From the NCBI GenBank assembly GCA_963773155.1, contig CAVZAB010000025.1, forward strand, positions 245,413 to 309,412: DNA of 64,000 nucleotides. Reading direction: 5' to 3'. The notes under the pieces are model-generated. The model searched no databases. It was given only the letters and a program-made list of their open reading frames with translations, and had not been told where the DNA came from. The stretch comes from CAVZAB01 sp963773155 (GTDB taxonomy: Bacteria; Pseudomonadota; Alphaproteobacteria; Rhizobiales; Beijerinckiaceae). Each line of letters begins with the position of its first letter. Position 1 is the first letter of the stretch. This document shows positions 36,075 through 45,185 of this stretch, in pieces. Made by a program: the position numbers and the translations under genes.

Positions 36075-37415
36075 ATGACGCGCAATTTCGATTCAACCAC
36101 AACAATCGGTTTGGCCGGTGCTTTGTCGATTGGAATTGGTGGCATTGTCGGCGGCGGCTTCTTCGCGACCTTCGGCCTAGCGATTGCCGGAGCCAGGGGC
36201 GCAACCCCTGTTTCCTTCCTCATCGCCGGGTTGATTGCGCTGGTGACTGCCTATTCTTATATCGGCCTTACGCTGCGCTATCCGGGTCCCGGTGGAACCG
36301 TTGCCTTCATCGGCACGGCGTTCGGCAACGGAGTATTGGCGGCCGCGATCAACGTTCTGCTTGTGCTGAGCTATGTTGCCATCATGAGCGTATATGCTGC
36401 TGCATTTGCCTCCTACTCGGTGCCCTATCTGCCTGCGGCGATGCGTATCAATGCATCCCATATCATTGCTTCCATTGCCATCATTGTTCTGGGGCTTGTA
36501 AATTTCGCCGGCGCCGGTCTGATGGAACGACTGGAAAATTTCTTCAATATAGGCAAGCTTGGCATTCTGGCCTTGTTCATCCTCGCTGGCTTTCTCGTGG
36601 GTCAATTGCAATGGACAAGGCTTCAGCCGGTGAATTGGCCGCCGACCTCAACCATAATTGCGAGCGGTATGCTTGGCTTTTTGGCCTACGAGGGATTCGA
36701 GCTTATCGCTAATGCGTCGCATCAAATCCGCGCTCCAGAACGCACCTTGCCGATTGCATTTTTGGGCAGTGTTCTTGCGGCTATATTTATCTACGTGCTT
36801 GCCTTTGTTGTGGGTATCGGCCACTTAACATTTTCGGAAATCGCGGCGTCCAAGAATTTTGCCATTTCAGCGGCCGCTGAGAGTTTTCTAGGCCCTGTCG
36901 GGTTTGGGATCATGGCTATAGGTGGAGTTCTAGCCTCTGCATCAGCTATAAATGCCGACTATTTTGGTGCTGCAAAGCTTCCGCCTCGTCTTGCCGCTAG
37001 CTATGAATTGCCCTCGGCATTTCATCGGAGCATTCACGGGAAGAATATTCTCAGTCTTAGTATTTTGGGCATCCTGGCGCTCGGCGCGGTCAATGCCCTA
37101 TCGATTGAGGCGCTATCTGCTGCGACAAGCGGCGGCTTCCTGCTCGTTTACGCTGCGGTGAACGTAGCCGCCTGGAAATTGGCTGGTGAGACGGCCGCCA
37201 ATCGCTGGTTAACGGGTCTTGCGGCTCTGTTATGTGTCAGCGCTTTCGTAATAATGATCGGACAATTCCTTTCGGACCCGGCAACATTATCGTCTGGCGT
37301 CGCGGTTGCAGCGGTAGTCGCCATCGCACTTGCAATCGAATGGCCCTACCAAGTCTTTGAGCGCAAGACCGGATCGACAGGGAATGTAGACCAATCTGGC
37401 CATTTGCGACGGTGA
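36075..37415 (+). CDS. APC-superfamily amino acid permease
   Basis: A 446-residue protein with about 12 membrane helices. The N-terminus TTIGLAGALSIGIGGIVGGG then FFATFGLAIAGARG matches the substrate-binding first helix of amino acid/polyamine antiporters, and AYEGFELIANASHQIRAPER is the conserved helix 6 to loop motif. The substrate cannot be predicted. The 185 nt before it have no gene. It is followed by a convergent choloylglycine-hydrolase gene. Confidence 0.87.
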   Translation: MTRNFDSTTTIGLAGALSIGIGGIVGGGFFATFGLAIAGARGATPVSFLIAGLIALVTAYSYIGLTLRYPGPGGTVAFIGTAFGNGVLAAAINVLLVLSYVAIMSVYAAAFASYSVPYLPAAMRINASHIIASIAIIVLGLVNFAGAGLMERLENFFNIGKLGILALFILAGFLVGQLQWTRLQPVNWPPTSTIIASGMLGFLAYEGFELIANASHQIRAPERTLPIAFLGSVLAAIFIYVLAFVVGIGHLTFSEIAASKNFAISAAAESFLGPVGFGIMAIGGVLASASAINADYFGAAKLPPRLAASYELPSAFHRSIHGKNILSLSILGILALGAVNALSIEALSAATSGGFLLVYAAVNVAAWKLAGETAANRWLTGLAALLCVSAFVIMIGQFLSDPATLSSGVAVAAVVAIALAIEWPYQVFERKTGSTGNVDQSGHLRR

Positions 37416-37648
37416 TCTTTGTGTCGACATCGTACAATACGCCCGGAATGTCGCTGCCGCAGGTTGCAGGGTCGGCGCGCGAGTGCCTTGGCGCTTCTCG
37501 GATGCCCCTATCAGCGCGCGGGCTCGTGCCGTCACCGCGGCGTCCGAGAGAACCTGCACAAACTCCGACCTTGTTGCCCATGTTCGTCACACAATGATGG
37601 TGAGTCCGCTCACTCAGATGCCGCCGGTGGAATTCTTCTTCGCTTAGT

Positions 37649-38701
37649 CTAGTAGATGACTTTACCTGGCTTGAAGTTGTTCGTGACATTTCCTACCAGG
37701 TTGATGTCATAGGGATCGAGAAGGAGGACCGGGTTGCCCTCACTCAGATCAAACTTCGGCAGGTCCATCCAGATCAGACTGGGGGAGTTCGTCAACTCGA
37801 AGTAATAGCGCCGGTTCGTCAGATCGATCGCGGTGCGATACTCGGTGTTGTAAAGACTGCCTGGAGCCCTGTTGGGTGCGCCGAAGGGGACCGACACGTT
37901 GCGGGCTATGGCGAGGATACCGGCAATGGCCTCACGCGCGTCCTTTGGCTCCGGTAGCCACTGGCGGTAATAGTCCGCCCGGATGAAGCGATCCTTCACG
38001 TCCGTATTGCCGGGGATCGGAGTTTCGCGTGTGGCATTGTCGAAGTTGAACGTGGCGCGATAGGCGAGTTGCTGATCGTATGACGGGTCGTTGGTCATGA
38101 TGTGGTAGTCGCGGTTGTGATAAATCGACTTCTTGCCGCCAGGGGTATATTCGATGATCGCACTGTCGCCCGTTGCATCCTCGATGGCCAGATGGACGGT
38201 GGCTTTGATGCCCTCGTGATCGACCATGAGAGGCTGGACATCATCAAGAAGGGCAAGTCCTTCCTCCACGATTGCGGCATTGTCGAGGACGTACTGCCCC
38301 CACAAGGCAGCTTGAAGGCCACCCTTTTTCGGGTCGCGAGGTCCGAAGTCGGCGGGGATGAAGTAGAGCAGGTGCATGGCAACACCCTTCTCGTTGACGC
38401 CGTCCGCCGTGCCGGCACCGAAGACCGACGTCACGATGCTGCCGTATTTCGAGGTCCAGTGGGCGGGGTTCACGGCGTCGATACGGGCACCGGCGAACAT
38501 GCCGCCGTCACGAGCCATGCCGCGGGGCAACACAGCGATGACGGGTTCGGTCGAAATAGGAAAGTCCATGGTGCGGCCCGCGAGCACGGCGAGCTTGTTG
38601 GTGTTCCACAGGATGCGCGTACACGCATCGGCTACGGGAGTGAGCGGCGCAAAAAGCGTGACGAGCGCCATGCTCAAAAGTGTCCGGCGAGTAATCGGCA
38701 T
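37649..38701 (-). CDS. Secreted linear amide C-N hydrolase (choloylglycine hydrolase family)
   Basis: A 350-residue Ntn-hydrolase (PF02275). The precursor starts MPITRRTLLSMALVTLFAPL with a signal sequence (twin Arg) and is predicted to be cut just before the catalytic Cys in DACTRILWNTNK. RTMDFPISTEPVIAVLPRG, GVNEKGVAMHLLYF and YHIMTNDPSYDQQL are typical; family members act as penicillin-V or bile-salt amidases and, in proteobacteria, as acyl-homoserine-lactone acylases. The true substrate is unknown. The start at 38701 gives the signal peptide; the longer frame to 38749 is not needed. Confidence 0.88.
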   Translation of the reverse strand: MPITRRTLLSMALVTLFAPLTPVADACTRILWNTNKLAVLAGRTMDFPISTEPVIAVLPRGMARDGGMFAGARIDAVNPAHWTSKYGSIVTSVFGAGTADGVNEKGVAMHLLYFIPADFGPRDPKKGGLQAALWGQYVLDNAAIVEEGLALLDDVQPLMVDHEGIKATVHLAIEDATGDSAIIEYTPGGKKSIYHNRDYHIMTNDPSYDQQLAYRATFNFDNATRETPIPGNTDVKDRFIRADYYRQWLPEPKDAREAIAGILAIARNVSVPFGAPNRAPGSLYNTEYRTAIDLTNRRYYFELTNSPSLIWMDLPKFDLSEGNPVLLLDPYDINLVGNVTNNFKPGKVIY

Positions 38702-38824
38702 TCGTCTTCCTCTACCAGCTGGAAGGAGCGTTGCCTCATTTCGTATCATGGGGCAAGTTGTTTTTGACAGCGCAACCTTGCCGACGGCGTACCACCTGAC
38801 GCAATCTGCTTTAGCCCGTAACTA

Positions 38825-38968
38825 GATCGCGCGCGGAACCTGATCGAACGGTTCTTCAACAGGATCAAGCAAAGTCGGCGCGTCGCGACCCGGTACGACA
38901 AACTCGCGGCCAACTATCTGGCCTGCAACAAGCTCGCATCAATCCGCGTCTGGTTACGAGCATGCCCG
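38825..38968 (+). mobile_element. IS5-family transposase C-terminal remnant
   Basis: The plus strand reads DRARNLIERFFNRIKQSRRV, then ATRYDKLAANYLACNKLASI and RVWLR. This is the C-terminal part of IS5-group DDE transposases (R-N-x-x-E-R-F-F-x-K-x-K … ATRYxK … NY). Only ~48 codons survive, with no start and no inverted repeat seen, so the element is long dead. Confidence 0.75.
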
Positions 38969-38971
38969 CTG

Positions 38972-40864
38972 TCAGGGAGGCGGTGCAAATGCAAGCAATA
39001 CGTTGCCCGCTTGTCCGCCATACAATCCATAGCCGGAATTCACGACGATCATGCCGCCAGCGACCGTAGGTCCAGCGGAATCCAACGATCCTCCGTTTGC
39101 ATTCACCCCGTTTACGGTGATGAATGGTTTGGCCGTGTCATAGTCCCACAATACCCTGCCGTTAGCTGTCGCGTAGGCCCGAACGTGGCCGTCGACCGAC
39201 CCTGAAAGAACGTATTCTGAAGTCGCAGTGACGGCAGCCGATTGCGCGGGACTGCAATTCTTACGATCCCCGCATGCCGTTGGCGGTGGTGCGTTCCACA
39301 GTTCTGCCCCGGTGGCCACGGCCAACGCATGCAATCCGCCTCCTTTGTTGGGATCGAGTACGAGCGGTTGTCCGAGGACCAGATTGACAGCGGCAAGGTC
39401 CGACACCGCCGCATACACGACCTTGCCATCCGTCGCCGTCCCCCATTGCACGCCACCTAAGGGGCCGCCTCTGCCAACCCGGGTATGCCATACTATTCGT
39501 CCGCCGTCGTCGGGATCGAGTGCCCAAACCATTCCGGATTTCTGACCCATCGTCAGCAATCGACTGCCGTTTTCCAGAGTGACCAGATTGCCTGATGAAC
39601 CCAAGTCGAAATCGGGGCCATGTGGTTCCGGGCAGTTAGTCTTGTCCGACGAAAGACAGGCGCCGTTACCCATGTCACCAGCTAACAATTGACGTGACCA
39701 AACGATCTCACCTGAATCCAGTGAGACGGCTAGGACCGCATCACTTGTGTCGGTGACCGGGGCCGAATGGTTGTCGCCCGTGCCCGCGTAAAGCAAGTGA
39801 CGCTTTTCATCTATCGTCGGCGATGACCAGATCGAAGCACCCGACGGCCCCCAGAGCTGCGTACCTATGCTGTTTCTCCCCTGCGGTTTCGCCTCAGAAA
39901 CTGTATATGTCCTCCAAATCTCATCGCCGGTCGCCGCGTCGAGCGCTACAATGGCTCCCCGGCCGCGGCAGCATTGGTATTTTGGATCGATGGCAGCTGA
40001 ATTGTCGCCGACGGAAATTGGGACAAAAAGTCTTCCCTGATAAAGAGTTGGCGAACCAGTTATTTGTGCGGCAATGTCTTCGTCTGCGGTGACCTTCCAA
40101 ACGGTCCTGCCTGTAGCGACATCTACGGAGTAGGCATGCGCGCGACGATCGCCGAACAACACAACGTCTCGTCCGGCGATGTGAGCAACAGTGATCGCGG
40201 TCCTCACACCTGCACTGGCGACATAGTCCCAATAGTAGCAACCGGACTGGGCGTCGAGAGAATAAACGTGTCCATTCTGACCCCCCACGAATACCCTTCC
40301 GCCTGCGATTGTGGGCTGCCCAAACATCGCGACAACGCCCGGAAACCCAAAAGCCCATTTTAGTTCGAGCCGTTCCAATTGGGCCGCATTAATGGCGGGC
40401 GTTGCCTGAAACCGCCAATTCCCAAGGTTTGCCCCCCAGCCGTTGAAAGGCGATCCATCGAGCGAAAATGGTGGGGGTTCGTTGCTACAGCGTCCGGCCA
40501 TCGCAACCTCCGCGCCGATCTTACGGCCGGTGAGGAACTCCGCCAGGGATGCTCGTTGATCGGCTGAAAGGACTGATCCCTGCTCTTTCATAATGCCGCT
40601 TGTGAGGGCTTCGACGATGAAATTGGGCGACATGGCGCCGAGCGATGAACGGATGGGAGCGCGCGTTGCGGGATTGTTGTGGCAGACTGCGCAATTTTGG
40701 TCGAATACGTCTTGCGGACCGGCGGGTGGCGCCTGGGACGTTTGTGCCACAGTTACACTCACTATGCCGAGCAAATAGATTGCGGCAAGCAGAAGCAACC
40801 GTCCTGATCGTATGATGCCGTCGAAACCGGGGCCAACCTCTTGTCCAGAATCACTTTGAGGCAT
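38972..40864 (-). CDS. PQQ-dependent dehydrogenase with N-terminal cytochrome c domain
   Basis: A 630-residue periplasmic protein: N-terminal hydrophobic anchor (LLLLAAIYLLGIVSVTVAQT), a cytochrome c domain with heme motif CAVCHNNPATRA near residue 60 (MKEQGSVLSADQRASLAEFL follows), then a PQQ beta-propeller with VFVGGQNGHVYSLDAQSG, GDEIWRTYTVS, LWGPSGASIWSSPTIDEKRH, YAGTGDNHS and GSVDGHVRAYATANGRVLWD. Cytochrome c before the propeller is the order of polyvinyl-alcohol-type quinoprotein dehydrogenases, unlike most quinohemoprotein alcohol dehydrogenases, where it is C-terminal. CAGGAG precedes the ATG at 40864. The substrate is unknown, likely an alcohol. Confidence 0.87.
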   Translation of the reverse strand: MPQSDSGQEVGPGFDGIIRSGRLLLLAAIYLLGIVSVTVAQTSQAPPAGPQDVFDQNCAVCHNNPATRAPIRSSLGAMSPNFIVEALTSGIMKEQGSVLSADQRASLAEFLTGRKIGAEVAMAGRCSNEPPPFSLDGSPFNGWGANLGNWRFQATPAINAAQLERLELKWAFGFPGVVAMFGQPTIAGGRVFVGGQNGHVYSLDAQSGCYYWDYVASAGVRTAITVAHIAGRDVVLFGDRRAHAYSVDVATGRTVWKVTADEDIAAQITGSPTLYQGRLFVPISVGDNSAAIDPKYQCCRGRGAIVALDAATGDEIWRTYTVSEAKPQGRNSIGTQLWGPSGASIWSSPTIDEKRHLLYAGTGDNHSAPVTDTSDAVLAVSLDSGEIVWSRQLLAGDMGNGACLSSDKTNCPEPHGPDFDLGSSGNLVTLENGSRLLTMGQKSGMVWALDPDDGGRIVWHTRVGRGGPLGGVQWGTATDGKVVYAAVSDLAAVNLVLGQPLVLDPNKGGGLHALAVATGAELWNAPPPTACGDRKNCSPAQSAAVTATSEYVLSGSVDGHVRAYATANGRVLWDYDTAKPFITVNGVNANGGSLDSAGPTVAGGMIVVNSGYGLYGGQAGNVLLAFAPPP

Positions 40865-41195
40865 TGATCGACGCTCCTGTATCAGCCCATTGATTTCATG
40901 CACTATCCCAACGCTACTGATCCGGCGTCAATCTTCTGTCTGACCGTCTGTCGACTTATCGCCCAAGCTTTAGCAGTCTGGCCAGACTGCATCCTTCTGG
41001 ATGCCGCAGAACCTCGACCGTCCAAAAGTCTCCTTGGAGCTCATCGGGCCTTTGATATGGTTAGGCCAACAATTTGGGCAGCGGAGGTTGAAAGCCCGAA
41101 AACGGCCTGTCAAAGGCTGAATTTTCGAACGTTGCAAGCGCGCAGCCGCTATACAGCGAGAGAGCGACCTTTATCTTTATCGAAGGTGGTACCCG
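40865..41195. other. Divergent intergenic region, nothing recognised
   Basis: 331 nt between the PQQ dehydrogenase (minus) and the broken hydrolase (plus). It presumably holds both promoters. No inverted repeat or consensus hexamer pair stood out. The plus frame passing through it from 40898 has no family resemblance. Confidence 0.35.
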
Positions 41196-42225
41196 ATGCG
41201 ATTTGCGGTTATTCTCACTTTCGTTCTCCTGACAGCGACCGGTCGCACGCTCGCGCAGCCCGTCGGCGTGCGAGACCTGCAGGTCGCGACGGCCGGGCGC
41301 GGCAAGCCGGTGTCCGCCGTTGTGTGGTACCCCGCTGCGCCGGGGGGCAAACCTGTGATCGAAGGCGACAATGCGGTCTTCCATGGCGTCACGGCGCTGG
41401 CAGGCGCGCCCTTTGCTGGGCAGCATTTGCCCGTGGTGGTGATTGCGCATGGTGGGTTCAGAGCCGCTCCCAACGCGGCGAGCTGGCTCGCGTCCAGCCT
41501 CGCAGCGAGCGGCTTTGTCGCCGCCGTCGTGACGCCCCCTGCAATTCCCGACGGTCCGCCGAGCCAAGCCGTTTTGGCCGAACTCTGGCTGCGGCCGGCG
41601 GACCTGTCGGCGACGATCACGGCCCTCGGAAAGGACGCGTTCTTTGCCCAACACATCGACATGACGAAGGTCGCCGGGGTCGGTTTTTTCCTGGGGGGCT
41701 ACAGCCTGCTGTCCCTGGCGGGTGCGCGACTTGACCCCGACGCCTACCGTCATTCGTGCGACACGGTCGATCGCGAATTGGACTGCCGCTGGTTCGCTCG
41801 GGGAAAGCTGGACCTGAGCAGGATCGACGAAAGTCTTTTGGCACGATCAAACCTGGACCCACGGCTCAAACTCGCGATCGTTTCCGCTCCGGAGTTGAGT
41901 GAGTTCCTGAGCGATGCGAGCCTTCGGGCGATCGCCATCCCTGTCCGCATCATCGACCTCAGTCCCCTCGACGACGCAGCGGGCGCCCGGCCGGGATCCG
42001 AACTAGAAGTCCAGAATCCCAGGCGCTCACGCCCAACGCATTGACGGTTCCGGGCCGCTGAGTTCGTTCCCTGAATGCAAGCCGAAGGGCCACGCCATCC
42101 TGGCGAGCGAAGGCGCCGAAACCGCGCTGTGCGACGAGGGAAACGCAAAGTCCAGGCTGAAAATACACGCGGAGTTGGCCGCGGCGATCAGCGAGGCGCT
42201 TCGCCAATCGCTTGTCGCGCAGTAG
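41196..42225 (+). pseudogene. Secreted alpha/beta hydrolase (dienelactone-hydrolase-like), frameshifted and lacking the nucleophile Ser
   Basis: The intact frame (41196-42044) has a signal peptide (MRFAVILTFVLLTATGRTLA), VGVRDLQVATAGRGKP, VVWYPAAPGG, VVVIAHGGFR and ALGKDAFFAQHIDMTKVAGV. At the nucleophile elbow, where GxSxGG is expected, it reads GFFLGGYS, so the catalytic Ser is Phe (TTC for a TCC-type codon). It then loses frame near 42004-42015; the +1 frame reads IPGAHAQRIDGSGPLSSFPE then CKPKGHAILASEGAETALCD and ends at a TAG at 42225, the normal family C-terminus with a candidate catalytic His. Two independent lesions argue for true inactivation, though base errors in the G/T-rich stretch cannot be excluded. 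Confidence 0.75.
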
Positions 42226-42354
42226 TCCCGGTCCAGGTCCCTCGGGCCTGTCGGTGCCGGCCCGTCACTGCGGGCGCAGCGAAGCAATGTTAGATGATGT
42301 AATGGGCCGGGCCGAAGCGGGTGTTGAAAGTGGCGGCTGTCCCCCGTCAAGAGG

Positions 42355-42372
42355 AAAACGTGGTCACGTTTT
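42355..42372. promoter_or_regulatory. Perfect 8-2-8 palindrome
   Basis: AAAACGTG-GT-CACGTTTT is a perfect inverted repeat with a 2-nt centre. It lies between the broken hydrolase and the IS110 remnant, far from an intact gene start. It could be a regulator site left from a lost gene or part of a mobile element. No regulator is implied by neighbours. Confidence 0.35.
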
Positions 42373-42413
42373 GCACCGGCCCCAAGCATCGCAATTGGGA
42401 GGACAGCCGGGCA

Positions 42414-42785
42414 GTATTCTGCCGGAATCGACGTCTCGTTGGAAGTGGGTCATGTCTGTGTCGTGGACGGGGCGAGTAAAGTCTTGGGGATGAGCGGACC
42501 AGCGGCCTTGGTGGACTTTTTCAGGCGGTTAGAAGTTAAGGTCACCCGGATTGGGCTCGAGGCCGGCCCATTGTCGCAATGGCTCCACGCCGGACTAACC
42601 GGTGCTGGTTTCACGACGGAGCTGCTGGAGACGCGGCATGTGAGGGCGGCGCTTTCGGCAATGACGGTAAAAGACGGATCGCAAAGATGCGCGCGGGATC
42701 GCACAGCTGATGCGGATGGGCTGGTTTCGCCCCGCTAACGCCAAATCGGCCAGTTCGCAGGAAGTGCGGGCTCTGTTGGTTGCAA
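42414..42785 (+). mobile_element. IS110-family transposase N-terminal remnant
   Basis: The plus frame reads YSAGIDVSLEVGHVCVVDGA, RRLEVKVTRIGLEAGPLSQW then LHAGLTGAGFTTELLETRHV and RAALSAMTVK. This is the DEDD N-terminus of IS110-type transposases (A-G-I-D-V-S … E-A-G … E-T-R-x-V-K-A-A-L). After TVK the frame shifts; the other frame gives the expected DRKDARGIAQLMRMGWF-like continuation. The catalytic C-terminal Ser domain is missing. It is a dead fragment. Confidence 0.8.
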
Positions 42786-42870
42786 CTGAATTTCAAACCG
42801 CTGCTTGTTTAAATTTGCCGTTCGGCTTTCTGACAGCCAAGAGAGGCGGCCCGGCACCGCTGCCGTGCCA

Positions 42871-44190
42871 CTACCGGACATAGTGAAACCCAGAGAACTT
42901 GCGCCGAAATACCCTTACGTCCTTCGCAACTGAGTCGATGTCGTTCGAAGTTAGGGCGCGCGAAATAAGACAGGCAAGTGCGGGCATGTCGGCGGCTGTC
43001 ATGCCACGACGCACAATTTCAGGCGTTCCGAGGCGAAGGCCATTGAGATCGGCCGCCACGGCCGCCATCGGAAGGCCGATCCCGCATGTCAAAATGTTTG
43101 CCTTGCGCAGACGCTTTGCGGCTGTCTGCCCACCGCCAAATCGCGCTGCCTCGATCGCGAATTGATGTGATGTTGTGAAGCCTAGATTTTGTCCAAAGAC
43201 CGGCACGCCTTCGTCCCACAGCGCCTTTGCCAGGGCCTTGGCAGTGTCGACCATCGCGGCGGCATAAGCCGCACCATGTTCGCGCCAATCGAGTAAGGTG
43301 ATCGCAAGCGACGCAGATTTTGCAGCGTCGAAATTGGCGGTCATGCCTGGGAAAGCAATCCGATCAATCCGTTCAGCCATAGCCGCATCGTTGGTCACAA
43401 TCAGGCCGCCTGCAGGGCCACCAAGGCTCTTGTAGGTGCTCATCGTCATCACATGCGCGCCAAGCGACAGAGGATTGCTCCAAATACCTCCTGCAATCAT
43501 TCCGCACTGGTGTGCCGCATCGAACATCACCTTTGCGCCGATGCAGTCGGCAATTCCACGGATTTCAGCGACCGGATGCTGTATCAGATTGAGGCTGCCT
43601 CCGACCGTGATCAGTTTCGGTCGAACACGATCGGCAAGAATCTGTAAACCTTTGATATCAATGGTGTATCGATCTGAATGGATGGGCGCCTCGTGGATTT
43701 TGAGACCATAAAGGCCGGCGCAGCCGCCCTTGTGGTGTGTCACATGCCCGCCGATAGTCCCGGGTGGCACGATGATGGTATCGCCAGGCTCAACCGTCGC
43801 CATATAAGCATATAGATTGGCAAGAGCACCGGACCCAACCCTGATCTCGGCGTAATTGGCGTTGAACACCTCTGCAGCCAATTCGGCAGCGATCACCTCG
43901 ATCTGCTCGATTGCTTCGAGACCCATCTCATACTTGTCGCCTGGATAGCCGAGCGATGGCCGCGAGCCGAGACCCTGGCCCAGAACCGCCTCGGCCTTAG
44001 GATTAAGGACATTGGTCGCCGGATTGAGATTGATACAATCGATATCGTGTATGGCGCTGTTTTCCGCGATCAGCGCTGAAATTCTCAACGAAATTGCATC
44101 GTTCGATTGCTCGGCCGCTTGCGTCGCGATGCTCTGTATGTAGGTCTCGCAATGGTCTGGAACCCAAGGGCGGGCGGCAAGTGCAGGCAT
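42871..44190 (-). CDS. Serine hydroxymethyltransferase-like PLP enzyme
   Basis: A 439-residue fold-type I PLP protein resembling GlyA: INLNPATNVLNPKAEAVLGQ, SRPSLGYPGDKYEMGLEAIE, RVGSGALANLYAYMATVEPG, KVMFDAAHQCGMIAGGIWSN (cofactor Asp) and the PLP-lysine in MTMSTYKSLGGPAGG, where canonical SHMT has THKTLRGPRGG. The deviations suggest a divergent member such as a 2-methylserine hydroxymethyltransferase or an aldolase rather than housekeeping GlyA. GGAG with 6-nt spacing fixes the ATG at 44190; an ATG at 44202 is possible. The gene is divergent from a LysR regulator 95 nt away, which probably controls it. Confidence 0.82.
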   Translation of the reverse strand: MPALAARPWVPDHCETYIQSIATQAAEQSNDAISLRISALIAENSAIHDIDCINLNPATNVLNPKAEAVLGQGLGSRPSLGYPGDKYEMGLEAIEQIEVIAAELAAEVFNANYAEIRVGSGALANLYAYMATVEPGDTIIVPPGTIGGHVTHHKGGCAGLYGLKIHEAPIHSDRYTIDIKGLQILADRVRPKLITVGGSLNLIQHPVAEIRGIADCIGAKVMFDAAHQCGMIAGGIWSNPLSLGAHVMTMSTYKSLGGPAGGLIVTNDAAMAERIDRIAFPGMTANFDAAKSASLAITLLDWREHGAAYAAAMVDTAKALAKALWDEGVPVFGQNLGFTTSHQFAIEAARFGGGQTAAKRLRKANILTCGIGLPMAAVAADLNGLRLGTPEIVRRGMTAADMPALACLISRALTSNDIDSVAKDVRVFRRKFSGFHYVR

Positions 44191-44285
44191 AGCGTACTCC
44201 ATCAGTTCAATCTTTGTTGCCAGACTGGCCGCGAACAAGCAAACCAGTTATTATGCAAACTAGGCGTAGAAAATCTAGGTCTAAA

Positions 44286-45185
44286 ATGGCCGTTATTCCA
44301 CCTCGCCCGAAAGGGCCTCCTTTGAACGCGCTCCGGGCGTTTGAGGCTGCCGCCCGCTACGAAAACTTTCTGACGGCTGCTGCGGAACTGTCAGTGACGC
44401 CCGGTGCGATTGCTCAGCAGATCAAATCGTTGGAAGCCTGGGCGCAATGCGAGTTGTTCGAGCGTCATGCCAACGGAGTACGGCTTTCAACTCACGGGAG
44501 GACGCTATTGCCCCGCCTGTCGGCCGGGTTCGATCTCCTCGGCCTCGCGGCGCAAGAACTCCGGCGACTGTCGGCGCCTTCAGAATGCCGCATCGCAACA
44601 CTCCCGAGCATCGCTCAATTATGGCTTCTTCCGCTCCTACCCAAACTTCGGGCAGCGTTCCCGAACCTGACCATCTCAATCACTGCCATGGAAGAAGCGC
44701 CAAACCTCATTCGGGACCCCTTTGACATCGCATTGTTTTTTGACATGCCCGAGCGGGCAGGCGTTGCCGTATGGGAGTTGACCAAAGGATCCTGCTCCCC
44801 CGCATGCTCGCCGATGCTCGCTCGAAAACTCAAGTCTGCCGCAGACCTCGCGCACGTCCCGTTGCTGCATGATGCAACGTGGCGAAGCCAATGGCCGACT
44901 TGGCTGGAGCGCGCTGGCGTAGCACAAGTCAATGGCACAAATGGCGCCGTATTTTCCCTCTACAGCCTTGCTGTCGAAGAAGCGAAGAACGGCGCCGGTG
45001 TGTTGATGGCGCGCAATCCACTGGTTCACGAAGCACTGCGCGTTAGGGCGCTCGTGCGCCCATTCAGCATTGAGATCGAGCAGGAGTCGCGGCTTAGAGC
45101 GGCAACTCGCTCGGAGCAGCGCGTCAAGACTGCCGACAGTGAGCTTGTCCAGTGGCTCAAAGAATATTGCCGTAAGTTCGATTGA
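44286..45185 (+). CDS. LysR-family regulator (GcvA-like)
   Basis: A 299-residue LysR protein: RPKGPPLNALRAFEAAARYE then NFLTAAAELSVTPGAIAQQI form the winged HTH, followed by LFERHANGVRLSTHGRTLLP and a substrate-binding domain (RIATLPSIAQLWLLPLLPKL, PFDIALFF). The opening PPLNALRAFEAAAR is typical of the GcvA/AmpR subgroup. The ATG at 44286 matches family starts; ATG 44253 and frame start 44214 add non-conserved residues that overlap the divergent gene. It likely regulates the adjacent SHMT-like gene in response to an amino acid. Confidence 0.87.
   Translation: MAVIPPRPKGPPLNALRAFEAAARYENFLTAAAELSVTPGAIAQQIKSLEAWAQCELFERHANGVRLSTHGRTLLPRLSAGFDLLGLAAQELRRLSAPSECRIATLPSIAQLWLLPLLPKLRAAFPNLTISITAMEEAPNLIRDPFDIALFFDMPERAGVAVWELTKGSCSPACSPMLARKLKSAADLAHVPLLHDATWRSQWPTWLERAGVAQVNGTNGAVFSLYSLAVEEAKNGAGVLMARNPLVHEALRVRALVRPFSIEIEQESRLRAATRSEQRVKTADSELVQWLKEYCRKFD

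Noticed and set aside
35918..36712. A 264-codon plus-strand frame, Arg/Cys/His-rich
   Set aside because: It overlaps the APC permease in another frame and looks like frame-shadow sequence.
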